A DNA stretch of 44,946 nucleotides from Bacillota bacterium (GTDB taxonomy: Bacteria; Bacillota; Sulfobacillia; RBS10-35; JAJYVN01): NCBI GenBank assembly GCA_021806565.1, contig JAJZXK010000016.1, positions 1 through 44,946 on the forward strand, given 5' to 3'. Of this stretch, positions 14,959 through 23,639 are shown one piece after another. Within the stretch, counting starts at the first letter, position 1. Each line of letters starts with the position of its first letter. The notes beneath the pieces were generated by a model, which was not told where the DNA came from, did no database searches, and saw only the letters and a program-made list of their open reading frames with translations. The position numbers and the translations under genes were made by a program.

Positions 14959-17112
14959 TCAGGCTCCGAAGGCCGCGCCCACGGCGGTCCCGCCGGACAG
15001 CGGCCGCAGCGGTAGCAGGTCCGACAATCGGTCGCCGTTGGCCTGCATGGAGCGGAAGTTCAGATACATCTCGAAGATGCCGCCGAAGTTGTCCACGATA
15101 CCGGCGTATGCCTGCATCGCCAGCAGCGTACCCAGCGGCAGGTGGCCGGCCAATACGGCCATGCCGCCAAACCACCAGAAGAAGGCCCGCACCGCCAGGG
15201 CCTTCCAGGTGAAGGCCGTCAGATAGTACGAGCGCAGCAGCGTGTCCGTCAGGCCGAGGCGCGCGAGGGTCGCGTTATCGGCGGCAAAGCGCGCCACCTC
15301 GTCCGGATCGACGCCTCCACCCGCGGCGGCCGCGGCGACGATCCGCTCCAGGGTGTGGTAGGTGTCGCCCACGGCCTCGTAGATCCGCCGCGTCAGCGCG
15401 TAGGCCATGCGTCCGCACCAGCGGGTCAGGGGGACGTAGGGCAGCATCAGCGCGAACACGATCCATCCCAGATGCCAGTCGAGCACCATCATCACGCCGA
15501 TCTTGGGCAGCAGCGGCCACAGCATGAAGGTGCCGTCCGCGATCGTCGCGGTGGACACATACAGGGCGTTCACGTCGTTGAGCAGCCGCGTGGCGGTCTC
15601 GGTACCGCGCCCCGCCGCCCCCTGACGCCAGCGCCGGAAGGCCGCCAGGCGCAGATCGCGCAGGGCCCGGTTCGACATGATCTCGTGGCAGGCCGTCGTC
15701 AGATTCGCCAACTGATGCACCACGGGGACGGCCAGCATGCCCAGGACACCGATGAGCAGCAACCGCGAAGAGTGCTGCGGCAGGGCCTTGTCGACGACCA
15801 TGCGCAGGAACAGCGGCCCCGCCGTGGCGACGATGGCCCCGGTGATCGTCACGCTGATGATCTGCCAGGCCCAATACGGCCAGTACGGGAAGAAGAAACG
15901 CAGCACCACCCGGAAGAAGGGCCGGCCGCCCTCGCCGGCCGCCGCCTTCCCGCTCCAATCCAGGCGGGCTGAAACCTCGCGGTGCGAGGGCCGGTCGCGC
16001 CGCAGCCACCACAGCCAGGGTGGCCGGGGCGCCGCCGCCCCCTGCCCCATCGCCAGGGCGTGGCCGAGGCGGTCGAAGAGGGCGCCGATGCTGCGCAGCG
16101 AGATGAAGGTCGTCGCCAGTGTCTTGACCGGCAGGTCCAGACGCGTGACGTAGGCTACGAGCGCCAACACGGTACCGATCTGCAGCGTGTTACCCATCAC
16201 CTGATGGCCGCCGAACCACCAGATCAATGCCACGCCGATCCCCGGGATCAGACCCCAGACGTTGCCGTAGTCGCGTGAGAGGGTGCGCACGGCGGTGCCG
16301 ATGTCCGCCAGGCGGCGGTTGACCAGCGCGAAGCGCCGGTCTTCGCCTTCGTCACCTGGCCCCAGGCCGTTGGCGCTACGCTGCAGCAAGGAGTTCATCT
16401 CGCCGATCACTTCGTACTGCCGGCGCGTCAGCCAGTACATCCAGCGGGCCGCGATCCGCGTCAGCAGTTGGAACGGCAGCGCCAGGGCGATCAGCATCAC
16501 GCCGTATCCGGGTGCCAGAATCAGCAGCGCCACCACGGTGGCGACCAGATGGCTCGTCGCCTGTACCACGGAGACCGCCGTGTTGAACAGGCCGATGACA
16601 CCGCTGAACACCGAGGACTGGCCGCCCACGATGCCGACGTCGTTGATGGCCCGCGTCACAATGGTATCCGCCCCAACCTCGCCGACCGTCTGCGGTTTGG
16701 CGCGGCGCACGGCGTCGACCACGTTGCGGCGCATGCGCGCCACGATGTCGTTGCTTGCCAGGGCCCCGACCGTCGTGGCCCCGGCCGCGACCAGGCTCTG
16801 CGCCAGTTCGACGATCACCAGATTGGCCACACCGCCGGTGAGCGCCCCCGGGTGATGGCCCTTGATGCCGACATCGACGATGCTGCGCACGATCAGGGCA
16901 GGGATCACGCCGAGGGCGCTCGACGCCAGGATGAGCAGGACCAGCAGCAGGATCAGCGGCCACTGCATCCAGAGGTAAGGGGCCATGCGGCGCCACGAGT
17001 CGGCGCGCCTGCCGGGCACGTCCGGCTCCGGGGCCGCCTCCCCGAAGTCCCTCCAGAACGGGAACTCGCGCACCGCACGCACGATATCGCGCCACACACC
17101 CAGCTTGGCCAC
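14959..17112 (-). CDS. Tandem ABC-exporter transmembrane domains without nucleotide-binding domains
   Basis: A 717-residue protein from GTG 17112; GTG 17097 has a better-spaced AGGGGG. Residues about 45-340 form one type-IV ABC transmembrane domain (SALGVIPALIVRSIVDVGI, then VVDAVRRAKPQTVGEVGA, TIVTRAINDVGIVGG). Residues about 400-700 form a second (AIVATAGPLFLRMVVDKALP, then IMSNRALRDLRLAAFRRWRQ, ETATRLLNDVNALYVS). In exporters each such domain is followed by an ATPase domain. Here the first runs through a 50-residue linker straight into the second, and the protein ends after the second. No Walker A, LSGGQ or Walker B motif exists. One uninterrupted frame argues against simple frameshift decay. 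It may use a separate ATPase, or work without ATP as a channel or receptor. Confidence 0.85.
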   Translation of the reverse strand: MAKLGVWRDIVRAVREFPFWRDFGEAAPEPDVPGRRADSWRRMAPYLWMQWPLILLLVLLILASSALGVIPALIVRSIVDVGIKGHHPGALTGGVANLVIVELAQSLVAAGATTVGALASNDIVARMRRNVVDAVRRAKPQTVGEVGADTIVTRAINDVGIVGGQSSVFSGVIGLFNTAVSVVQATSHLVATVVALLILAPGYGVMLIALALPFQLLTRIAARWMYWLTRRQYEVIGEMNSLLQRSANGLGPGDEGEDRRFALVNRRLADIGTAVRTLSRDYGNVWGLIPGIGVALIWWFGGHQVMGNTLQIGTVLALVAYVTRLDLPVKTLATTFISLRSIGALFDRLGHALAMGQGAAAPRPPWLWWLRRDRPSHREVSARLDWSGKAAAGEGGRPFFRVVLRFFFPYWPYWAWQIISVTITGAIVATAGPLFLRMVVDKALPQHSSRLLLIGVLGMLAVPVVHQLANLTTACHEIMSNRALRDLRLAAFRRWRQGAAGRGTETATRLLNDVNALYVSTATIADGTFMLWPLLPKIGVMMVLDWHLGWIVFALMLPYVPLTRWCGRMAYALTRRIYEAVGDTYHTLERIVAAAAAGGGVDPDEVARFAADNATLARLGLTDTLLRSYYLTAFTWKALAVRAFFWWFGGMAVLAGHLPLGTLLAMQAYAGIVDNFGGIFEMYLNFRSMQANGDRLSDLLPLRPLSGGTAVGAAFGA

Positions 17113-17619
17113 CCCCTATGGCGGTCCGCGCAACGCACGCCTGGGCGGGTGGGGGCGGACGCTGCGTCGGCGGCGACGCCCCCGTGCGGCACGACGATCT
17201 GGACAGCACCCGGTGGGATGTGGTCGCGTCGGCTCCGCCCATGGCCGTCGCCCCCTTGGGCCGGCACACCCGTACGGGGCGCGTGCCGGGGGATGTGACG
17301 CAGGCTGCCGGAAACCTGCAGCGGTCGGTTGGTTTCTGTCTGGAAGTGATAACAATTCGGGGCAAGAGGACCGGATCGCCCCAACGACCGCCGCCCCTCC
17401 GAGCTTCTCGCAGGGGGCCCCGCGCACCTTTTCGCACCGGCGACGGCGCGCACCGTTAGCGGGAGGATCGTGGGCGCCGCCGCGGAATGCGAACTGGCAG
17501 AAGGGCGTACCCGGCAGGATCACGCGGCCCGCCGTCATGGCACCAGCGCGCTCGACGGCCGCGGCGTCTTGTTATGGGCGCTATGACACCCGGCGGCCTG
17601 CCGCCGGACGGAGGTGGAT
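17113..17619. other. 507-bp divergent intergenic region
   Basis: It lies between the minus-strand membrane protein and the plus-strand sulfatase. Open frames here lack family resemblance and coding character. An AT-richer patch at about 17325-17360 could hold promoters, but I cannot name confident -35/-10 boxes. A hairpin sits just before the sulfatase SD (17590-17607). Confidence 0.4.
17590..17607 (+). promoter_or_regulatory. GC-rich hairpin immediately before the sulfatase ribosome binding site
   Basis: CCGGCGGC (17590-17597) and GCCGCCGG (17600-17607) are perfectly complementary and end 2 nt before GGAGG at 17610-17614. Such a hairpin could expose or stabilise the 5' end of the message, or block ribosome loading if extended. 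Function is unproven. Confidence 0.35.
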
Positions 17620-18987
17620 GTGACCTTGGCACGGGCGCGGGATCAACGCCCGAATCTGCTCCTGATCATGGCAGACCAGCACCGCTACGACTGGCTCGGC
17701 GTCGCGGGTGCCAACTGGGTTCGGACCCCGCACCTGGACGCGCTGGCCGGTCGAGGCGTCCGCTTCACGCAGACGACCTGCAACGCCCCTCTGTGCGCCC
17801 CCTCGCGCATCAGCCTGGCCAGCGGCCTGCAACCGCACCGGGTGGGCGCCATGGGCAACAACGCCTTCTACCCCCGCCACGTACCCACGTACTACCAGGA
17901 GTTACGCGACGCGGGCTACCGGGTCGGGCTGGTCGGCAAACTGGACCTGCACAAGCCGGACACCTTCAACGGCCGGCGCGGCAACCTGCCGCTCCTGTAC
18001 AGCTACGGCTTTACCGACCCGGTCGAGTGCGAGGGCAAGATGCACGCCGGCAGCGGCTGGCCCGAGCCGCACGGCCCCTACAACCACTACCTGCAGGAAC
18101 GTGGCCGCCTGCAGGCCTTCTGCGAAGACTACCGCAAGCGAGGCCGCGCCAAGGCCTGGTACGCGGAGGATTCGGTCCTGCCCACGGAGGACTGGGAGGA
18201 CTGCTACATCGCCCGCCGCGCCGCGGAGTTCATCGCCGGCCAGGACGGGGACTCGCCCTGGCACCTCTTTGTGAGCTTCGTCGGCCCGCATGACCCGTGG
18301 GACCCGCCCGCGGAGTACGCGGAGCACTTCCGCAGGCGCCCGATGCCGCAGCCGGTGGCGGACGCGATGGACGGAAAGCCGCAATGGATCGAGCGCAAGG
18401 CCCGCAGCCAGGCGGGCGCCTCCCCGGAGGAGGTCGCGACCGTGCGGCGCCAATACACCGCGGCCCTCGAACTGATCGACGCCCAGGTCGGGCTGCTGCT
18501 GGACACGCTCGCCAAGACGGGTGCCGCCGACAACACCTACGTCTTCTACACGTCGGACCACGGCGAGATGCTCGGCGACCACGGTCTCTACCAGAAGTCC
18601 GTCTTCTACGAACCGGCGGTGCGCGTACCGCTCCTGGCCGTCGGTCCCGGCATCCCCCAGGCGGAAAGCGGCGCCCTGGTCGAGATGAGCGATCTCCACC
18701 CGACTCTGCTCGAGTTGGCCGGCGTGTCGCCGCGCATACCGCTGGACGCCCGCTCGCTTTGGCCGGTGCTGCGCGACCCGGCGGCCAGCCACCGCATCAA
18801 CACCCTCAGCCAACTGACGTCGGCGCGCTGCCTGCGCACGGACCATTACAAGCTGATCGACAACATCAACGACCGTCCGGAACTCTACGACCTGCAGGAG
18901 GACCCGACCGAAGGCCGCAACCTCGCCGAGCAACGGCCGGACGTACTGGCCGAGATGCGCCGCGCGCTGGGGCGCCGCCTGCTCTGA
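17620..18987 (+). CDS. Type I sulfatase (Cys-type)
   Basis: A 455-residue sulfatase from GTG 17620 (SD GGAGG at 17610-17614). The maturation motif is complete: Cys59-Ala-Pro-Ser-Arg63, where Cys is converted to formylglycine. Metal and core motifs are LLIMADQHRYD (Asp19, Asp24), VSFVGPHDPWDPP, TSDHGEMLGDHGLYQKS and the C-terminal ELYDLQEDPTEGRNLAE. The overall form is that of choline-sulfatase/arylsulfatase-like enzymes, which hydrolyse sulfate esters. There is no signal peptide, so it is cytoplasmic. It stands alone on its strand; no formylglycine-generating enzyme or anSME is nearby. Confidence 0.93.
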   Translation: MTLARARDQRPNLLLIMADQHRYDWLGVAGANWVRTPHLDALAGRGVRFTQTTCNAPLCAPSRISLASGLQPHRVGAMGNNAFYPRHVPTYYQELRDAGYRVGLVGKLDLHKPDTFNGRRGNLPLLYSYGFTDPVECEGKMHAGSGWPEPHGPYNHYLQERGRLQAFCEDYRKRGRAKAWYAEDSVLPTEDWEDCYIARRAAEFIAGQDGDSPWHLFVSFVGPHDPWDPPAEYAEHFRRRPMPQPVADAMDGKPQWIERKARSQAGASPEEVATVRRQYTAALELIDAQVGLLLDTLAKTGAADNTYVFYTSDHGEMLGDHGLYQKSVFYEPAVRVPLLAVGPGIPQAESGALVEMSDLHPTLLELAGVSPRIPLDARSLWPVLRDPAASHRINTLSQLTSARCLRTDHYKLIDNINDRPELYDLQEDPTEGRNLAEQRPDVLAEMRRALGRRLL

Positions 18988-19004
18988 TCCGCGGCCCCGC
19001 AAAC

Positions 19005-19040
19005 ACCGGGAGCCGCCGGACGATCCCGGCGGCTCCCGGT
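19005..19040. terminator. 15-bp perfect hairpin after the sulfatase
   Basis: ACCGGGAGCCGCCGG (19005-19019) pairs perfectly with 19026-19040 around the loop acgatc, 18 bp after the sulfatase stop. It lacks a T-tract but is very stable, and probably ends or protects the transcript. Confidence 0.6.
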
Positions 19041-19074
19041 CCCGGCCCGCACCGTGCGCGCAGCAGCAAGGCTC

Positions 19075-19271
19075 GGCCCTTCTTGGCCGGGGCTCGCCCC
19101 GGTGGCCATCGTGGCCCAGTTGGCGGCCCCGGTCCCAGCGGCCGGCGGCACCCCATCGATACCGAGTTGCACCTTGTCCTTCGGTGTGGAGGACACGTAG
19201 TCGAAGACGGCGCGGATGTAGCCCTTGTCCTTGAAGTCGGCGTCGTGGGCGTACACATCAAACCCAGGCAA
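19075..19271 (-). pseudogene. Gene remnant of unknown family
   Basis: On the minus strand, from about 19271 down to 19080, the translation suddenly looks like real protein (PGFDVYAHDADFKDKGYIR, AVFDYVSSTPKDKVQLGIDG) with strong GCC/GAC/AAG codon bias. TTG 19271 has GGGGAGG about 9 nt upstream. Upstream DNA is not coding. Downstream the frame runs on through the sulfatase terminator into antisense of that gene, so the natural 3' end is missing. I do not recognise the family. It is a decayed fragment, or a short gene I cannot delimit. Confidence 0.4.
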
Positions 19272-19417
19272 GTGCTCCAACCTCCCCGCGGCGCCGCCCC
19301 CCAGGCCAGGGGAGGGCACGGGGCGGGCGCGGATGGCGTGGCGCACGGCATCCGGTTGACCTCCTCGCCACGGCTGAAGCTTGGCTGAAGCCAGGGGCTT
19401 GCGCCGCGCCTCCCTGG

Positions 19418-19915
19418 TCAGCGCACCGCCCTCCTGACGAGCGCGGCGATGCTTTCCTCCACAGCGGGGGTCAACTCCCCGAGCGCGAACGAGGTCGGCC
19501 ACATGGCGCCGTCGTCGAGCTTCGCCCTGTCGCTGAAACCGAGCGTCGCGTACCGCGTCTTGAACTTCCCCGAGTTCTGAAAGAAGCAGACGATGTGACC
19601 GTCCTTGGCATACGCGGGCATCCCATACCAGGTCCTCGGCGAGAGGTCCGGGGCGCTGGCACGGATGAGGGAGTGGAGCCGCTGCGCCATGGTGCGGTCC
19701 GGCTCGGGCATCGCGGCGATCTTCGCGAGCACGTCGGCTTCTTCGTCCACTGCGGCCTTGCGCGGCCCCCTGCGGGCGGGTGTCTCCAACTCCTGGGCGC
19801 GCTCCGCCATGGCGGCGCGCTCGGCCGCTGTGAATCCCTTCGGCCTCCCGCCGGTCGTAGTCTTGGTGGGCCGCCGTCCACCCTTCGGATCCGGCGTTCC
19901 CTCGGCCAGCGCCAC
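19418..19915 (-). CDS. DUF1801 domain protein
   Basis: A 165-residue protein, start GTG 19915 with a weak G-rich SD; ATG at about 19812 is a shorter alternative. The N-terminal third is a charged helix ([18 protein letters not shown]) typical of the long DUF1801 variants. The core is at residues 75-160: [60 protein letters not shown]. The domain is YdhG/Frataxin-like in fold and uncharacterised in this form. It lies 110 bp downstream of the DinB gene on the same strand. Confidence 0.88.
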   Translation of the reverse strand: MALAEGTPDPKGGRRPTKTTTGGRPKGFTAAERAAMAERAQELETPARRGPRKAAVDEEADVLAKIAAMPEPDRTMAQRLHSLIRASAPDLSPRTWYGMPAYAKDGHIVCFFQNSGKFKTRYATLGFSDRAKLDDGAMWPTSFALGELTPAVEESIAALVRRAVR

Positions 19916-20025
19916 ACACCCCCACCCACAAGGTGTCCTGTTCAGGCCCCGGTTTCGAGGCTGCGGCCCGCCGGAGCGGAGGCCGGCGGCCGGCGACCAT
20001 GCCCGCCGCCGCCTCCCGCCCGGTC

Positions 20026-20553
20026 CTATCCCCGCCAGGGCTCGTCCGCCGACGGACCGAACAGGGCCGGGACCGGGACGTCGCACAAGCGCAGATAGAC
20101 GCCAAGTTGCGCCCGGTGATGGACCAGGTGGTTGCACACGAAGTTGCGGATGGCCAAATACCGCGGCAAACCCGACACGATCCGCTGCTCGCCGGCCGTG
20201 AAGCTCCAAGGTGCGAAGAGATCTTCGTCCCGCGCCGCCCCCAGGGCTTCCCGGGCCTGCGCGAACGCCCGCTCGGACGCTGGCACCAGCTCGGCCGCGG
20301 TATCCGGCGGCTGCGGCCGGACGTATCCGGCGGGGGGGGTCATCATATCGAAGCGCTGTGTCGTCAGGATGGTCCGGACGAACGACGGCAGCGTCGCCAC
20401 GTGTCCGGCGAGCTGGCCCATCGACGCGGACTTCTCGTGCGGCCGCCAGTCCCAGCGGTCGGCCGGGACCCGCTCCAGCGACCGGCGGGTGCGGTCCGCC
20501 TCGGGACCCAATTCCTGCAACAACACCGCGCGGATCGATGTCGGCTCCGCCAT
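20026..20553 (-). CDS. DinB family protein
   Basis: A 175-residue four-helix-bundle protein of the DinB/YfiT superfamily. Metal-ligand histidines are visible in [12 protein letters not shown] and in [16 protein letters not shown] near the C-terminus, the usual three-His arrangement. Relatives include metal-dependent thiol transferases (bacillithiol- or mycothiol-S-transferases), so a detoxification role is possible. It starts 140 bp from the divergent WYL regulator, an arrangement seen often with these families, so the regulator may control it. Confidence 0.88.
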   Translation of the reverse strand: MAEPTSIRAVLLQELGPEADRTRRSLERVPADRWDWRPHEKSASMGQLAGHVATLPSFVRTILTTQRFDMMTPPAGYVRPQPPDTAAELVPASERAFAQAREALGAARDEDLFAPWSFTAGEQRIVSGLPRYLAIRNFVCNHLVHHRAQLGVYLRLCDVPVPALFGPSADEPWRG

Positions 20554-20647
20554 CTGGATCGCCTCCGTTCACGTCGCGTCCCAGTGGACCTGTCCCCTGC
20601 GCACGGGGAGCGGAGCGCGCCCGCTAGCTTCCACCGCTACCATCCGC

Positions 20648-20670
20648 TATAATCCTGACACCGGATGTCA
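20648..20670 (+). promoter_or_regulatory. WYL-regulator promoter -10 box and overlapping operator
   Basis: A perfect TATAAT at 20648-20653 is followed directly by the inverted repeat TGACA-ccgga-TGTCA (20656-20670), then GGGAGG at 20679-20684 and the GTG start at 20694. A -35 box at the expected distance is weak (TAGCTT, 20625-20630), which suggests an activated or extended promoter. The repeat falls around the expected transcription start, where a bound regulator would repress, consistent with autoregulation. Confidence 0.6.
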
Positions 20671-20693
20671 TGATTGTCGGGAGGCACTGGGTC

Positions 20694-21731
20694 GTGCGCG
20701 AGAGCCGCCTGCTGTCCCTGCTCCTCCTGCTTGAGCAGCGGCGCGCCGCCACCGCCACGGAGTTGGCCGCGCACTTCGAGGTGTCCCTGCGCACCATCTA
20801 CCGCGATATGGACGCACTCTCCGCCGCGGGCGTACCGGTGTACGCCGACCGCGGACCAACCGGCGGCTACCGCCTGCTGCCTGGCTACCGGGCCCGGATC
20901 GACGGCCTGATCCAGAACGGCCTGACGCCCGGCGAGGCCGCCGCGCTCTACCTCTGGGGATTTCCCAGCGCGGCCGCAAACCTCGGCCTCGGCGACCGGC
21001 TGGCGGACGCCGAGCGCAAGGTGCTGGCCGCCCTGCCGCCCGGCGCACGCCCCCAGGCCCGCGTCGTGCGCGAGCGCTTCCACCTCGACGCCCCGGGCTG
21101 GTTCGGCGAGGACGACCAGCCGGCTCACCTCACGGCGGTGGCCGACGCGGTCTTCGGCCAGCACGCCGTCTCCGTGCGCTACAGGCGCTGGCGGGGTGAA
21201 GTGACGCGCACCATCGAACCCCTCGGCCTCGTGCTCAAAGGTGGCGTCTGGTACCTGGTCGCCGCCGCCGACGGCCAGTGCCGCATCTACCGCGTCTCCC
21301 GCATCCTGTCGCTGGAACTGCTTGCGCAACGCTTCGAGCGGCCGGCAGACTTCGACCTCGCCGCCTACTGGCGATCCTGGTCGGCCGACTTCCTGACGCG
21401 CATGTACCAGGCCGAGGCCGTGATCCGGTTGTCGCCGCGGGGACGGGCCCTGCTGGAGCACCTCTTCGACCGCACCACCCGGCAAGCGGCCGAGTCGACG
21501 GCCGGCCCGCCCGACGCGGACGGATGGACACGGGTCGTCCTGCCGATCGAGTCCGTGGAACACGCGGCCTCGAACCTGCTGCGGCTGGGCACCGAGGCCG
21601 AGGTGGTGGCCCCGGAGGCCCTGCGTCAACGGATCGCCGAGATCGCCGGCAACCTCGCCGCGCGTTACGCCGCAAGCCGCCTGGCACCGGAGGGCCGGGA
21701 TTCAGGCGGCACTTGCCGCGGCGCGCCGTAG
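20694..21731 (+). CDS. HTH plus WYL-domain transcriptional regulator (YafY-like)
   Basis: A 345-residue protein; GTG 20694 has GGGAGG at 9-nt spacing, better than ATG 20670, which lies in the operator. A DeoR-type winged helix-turn-helix is at residues 1-60 (ELAAHFEVSLRTIYRDMDAL, GPTGGYRLLPGY). The WYL sensor core is at about 140-225 (RYRRWRGEVTRTIEPLGLV, GVWYLVAAADGQCRIYRVSR) and a WCX-like C-terminal extension follows to residue 310. WYL domains sense ligands such as nucleic acids or small molecules. It is divergent from dinB-DUF1801. Confidence 0.93.
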   Translation: MRESRLLSLLLLLEQRRAATATELAAHFEVSLRTIYRDMDALSAAGVPVYADRGPTGGYRLLPGYRARIDGLIQNGLTPGEAAALYLWGFPSAAANLGLGDRLADAERKVLAALPPGARPQARVVRERFHLDAPGWFGEDDQPAHLTAVADAVFGQHAVSVRYRRWRGEVTRTIEPLGLVLKGGVWYLVAAADGQCRIYRVSRILSLELLAQRFERPADFDLAAYWRSWSADFLTRMYQAEAVIRLSPRGRALLEHLFDRTTRQAAESTAGPPDADGWTRVVLPIESVEHAASNLLRLGTEAEVVAPEALRQRIAEIAGNLAARYAASRLAPEGRDSGGTCRGAP

Positions 21732-21778
21732 GGCCGGTTGGGACATCCGGGCCGCCGCGCTCCAGCCCGGGCCTGGAA

Positions 21779-21804
21779 GCGGCGGTGGTACACCGGACCG
21801 CCGC
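21779..21804. terminator. Hairpin between convergent WYL and aldo/keto reductase genes
   Basis: GCGGCGGT (21779-21786) pairs with ACCGCCGC (21797-21804); the loop itself contains a short GGT/ACC pair. It lies between two convergent stops and could serve both strands. No T-tract. Confidence 0.45.
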
Positions 21805-21829
21805 CGCCACTCCGCGCCTGCCGGGACGG

Positions 21830-22747
21830 TCAGCCGGCCAAGGCCGCCACCCGGCGCAACTCCTCGACCGAAAGCGGCGGCACCTCCATGGCGGCGACGT
21901 TCTCGCGGACCTGCTCGGCCGTCTTCGCCCCCGGAATGACCACGGACACCGCCGGGTCCGCCGCGGCGAAGCGGAGGGCCGCCTGCGCCAGCGTGCGGCC
22001 GTTCGCCAGGAAACGCAGGGCCTCCACGCGCTCCAACCGGGCTTGCAACTGCTCGCGGGACCAGTTGGCGCGGTGGTCTCCGGCCGGGAAGGTGGCCTCG
22101 GGGGTGAACTTGCCGGTCAGCAGCCCGGAGGCCAGCGGTACACGGGCGATGATGCCCACCCCGCGGTCCCGCGCCTGAGGAAACAGTTCTTGCGCCGGTT
22201 CCTGAGCCAACAGGTTGTACACCACCTGCAGTGAGGCGGGCCGGCCGGTCTCCATCGCCGCGATCCCCTCGCGGGCCGGACCGATCGACACCCCCCAGAA
22301 GCGGATCTTGCCAGCAGCCTTCAGGCCCTCAAGCGCCGCGAAGGTGTCGCCCTGGCGGATGACCTCCTCGGACGGGTTGTGCAACTGGTAGATGTCGATG
22401 TACTCCGTGCCCAGCCGGCTCAGGCTCTGGTCCACGGCGAAGCGCACGTAGTCGGGGGCGAAGTTCTTGCGGCGCGGTTCCTGGTAGAAATCGTTGCCCA
22501 CCTTCGTCGCTAGGACGATGCGGTCCCGGCGGCCGCGCAGGACCTTGGCGACGAGTTCCTCGCTGTGGCGCGGCCCGTAGGCGTCGGCGGTGTCGATGAA
22601 CGTCACCCCGAGGTCAATCGCCTCCTCCATCGCCCGTAGCGAGGTGGCGTCGTCCACGGGTCCCCAGCCGCTGCCGCCGATCGCCCAGGCCCCGAAACCG
22701 ATGACCGAAGTGCGGATGCCGGTCTTACCGATCTCCCGATACTCCAC
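21830..22747 (-). CDS. Aldo/keto reductase
   Basis: A 305-residue NADPH-dependent TIM-barrel reductase. The catalytic tetrad is visible: Asp in FIDTADAYG with Tyr three residues on, Lys in IVLATKVGN, and His in IDIYQLHNP. NADPH-binding motifs near the C-terminus (ADPAVSVVIPGAKTAEQVRE) are intact. GTG 22747 (after AGGGGTGG) is chosen; GTG 22768 is an alternative. It is the last gene of the minus-strand sugar cluster, 38 bp after the TIM-barrel gene, so it likely reduces or oxidises an aldehyde or ketose intermediate of that pathway. Confidence 0.93.
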   Translation of the reverse strand: MEYREIGKTGIRTSVIGFGAWAIGGSGWGPVDDATSLRAMEEAIDLGVTFIDTADAYGPRHSEELVAKVLRGRRDRIVLATKVGNDFYQEPRRKNFAPDYVRFAVDQSLSRLGTEYIDIYQLHNPSEEVIRQGDTFAALEGLKAAGKIRFWGVSIGPAREGIAAMETGRPASLQVVYNLLAQEPAQELFPQARDRGVGIIARVPLASGLLTGKFTPEATFPAGDHRANWSREQLQARLERVEALRFLANGRTLAQAALRFAAADPAVSVVIPGAKTAEQVRENVAAMEVPPLSVEELRRVAALAG

Positions 22748-22785
22748 CGAGCCGCCACCCCTTTCCACCCGAATCCTCGATACCC

Positions 22786-23580
22786 TCAGCCGCCGATCTC
22801 TGCCAGCAACCGGTGCAGGTAGCCGCGGCTCTCAGCGATGATGCCCATCTGGCGCACCGGTTCCCAGCCCTGGGCGCCGATGATCTCCAGGTCGACGAAG
22901 CCGCTGTAGCCGCCACTTTGCAGCGCGCCCAGCACCGCCGGCAGATTCACGCGGCCGCGGCCCGGGATCTGGCCGGTCGGCGGGCCGATCGAGCGGTCCG
23001 CCGAGTCGTAGTCACGAATGTGCACATGCCCGATGCGCCCCGCCAGGCGGCGGGCGCTGACCGCGGGGTCCTCGCCCTCGCGCTGCAGGTGCGTCGGGTC
23101 GAAGTTCACGCACAGGGTGTTGCCGCCGACCTCCTCGAGCAGCCAGAGCAAGTCGTCGCTGCCGTGCACGGCCGCGCCCACGTGGGCCTTGACCGCCCAT
23201 CGCACCCCGGCCGCCTGGGCCGCCGCCGCCAGTTCGCGCGCCAGCGGGGCGAACGCCGCCCGCGCCTCGGGTGTGGGCGGGCCGCCGGAGCCGCTGGTCA
23301 CCAGTGGGATCCCCAGCTGGCCGGCGAGTTCAAAATAGCGAACCAAGCGGGTCCTGGCCGCTTCGTCGAAGAGGTTGCCGGCCGCCTCCACAGCCACCGG
23401 ACGAAGCCCGAGTTCGGCGGCGCCGGACACCGCCGCAGCGGCCGCCGGGGCATCCTGCAGCCCCAGGTGCATCGGTGAAAACTCCACGCCCTCATAGCCC
23501 GCCCAGGCGATGGCCGCCAGCGCCTGCCCCACGTCCTGGCCCGCCAGCGCGACGGTGTTGCAACCGAGCCGAAACGCCAT
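22786..23580 (-). CDS. Sugar phosphate isomerase/epimerase-like TIM barrel
   Basis: A 264-residue AP_endonuc_2-superfamily protein. Motifs along the barrel are AIAWAGYEGVEFSPMHLGL, VAVEAAGNLFD, KAHVGAAVHGSDDLLWLLEE, LCVNFDPTHLQ (metal Asp/His), RIGHVHIRDYDSADR and GYSGFVDLEIIGAQGWEP. It is about the same length as the 14114-14908 protein but clearly a different subfamily. The family includes xylose-isomerase-like epimerases, IolE dehydratase and keto-glycoside lyases. It lies between the aldo/keto reductase and the IS-like remnant. Confidence 0.9.
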   Translation of the reverse strand: MAFRLGCNTVALAGQDVGQALAAIAWAGYEGVEFSPMHLGLQDAPAAAAAVSGAAELGLRPVAVEAAGNLFDEAARTRLVRYFELAGQLGIPLVTSGSGGPPTPEARAAFAPLARELAAAAQAAGVRWAVKAHVGAAVHGSDDLLWLLEEVGGNTLCVNFDPTHLQREGEDPAVSARRLAGRIGHVHIRDYDSADRSIGPPTGQIPGRGRVNLPAVLGALQSGGYSGFVDLEIIGAQGWEPVRQMGIIAESRGYLHRLLAEIGG

Positions 23581-23639
23581 AAATCACGCGGCGCGGGGAC
23601 TGCCGCCTTCAGGCGACAGCGCAAGCGCCGCTCCCCCCC

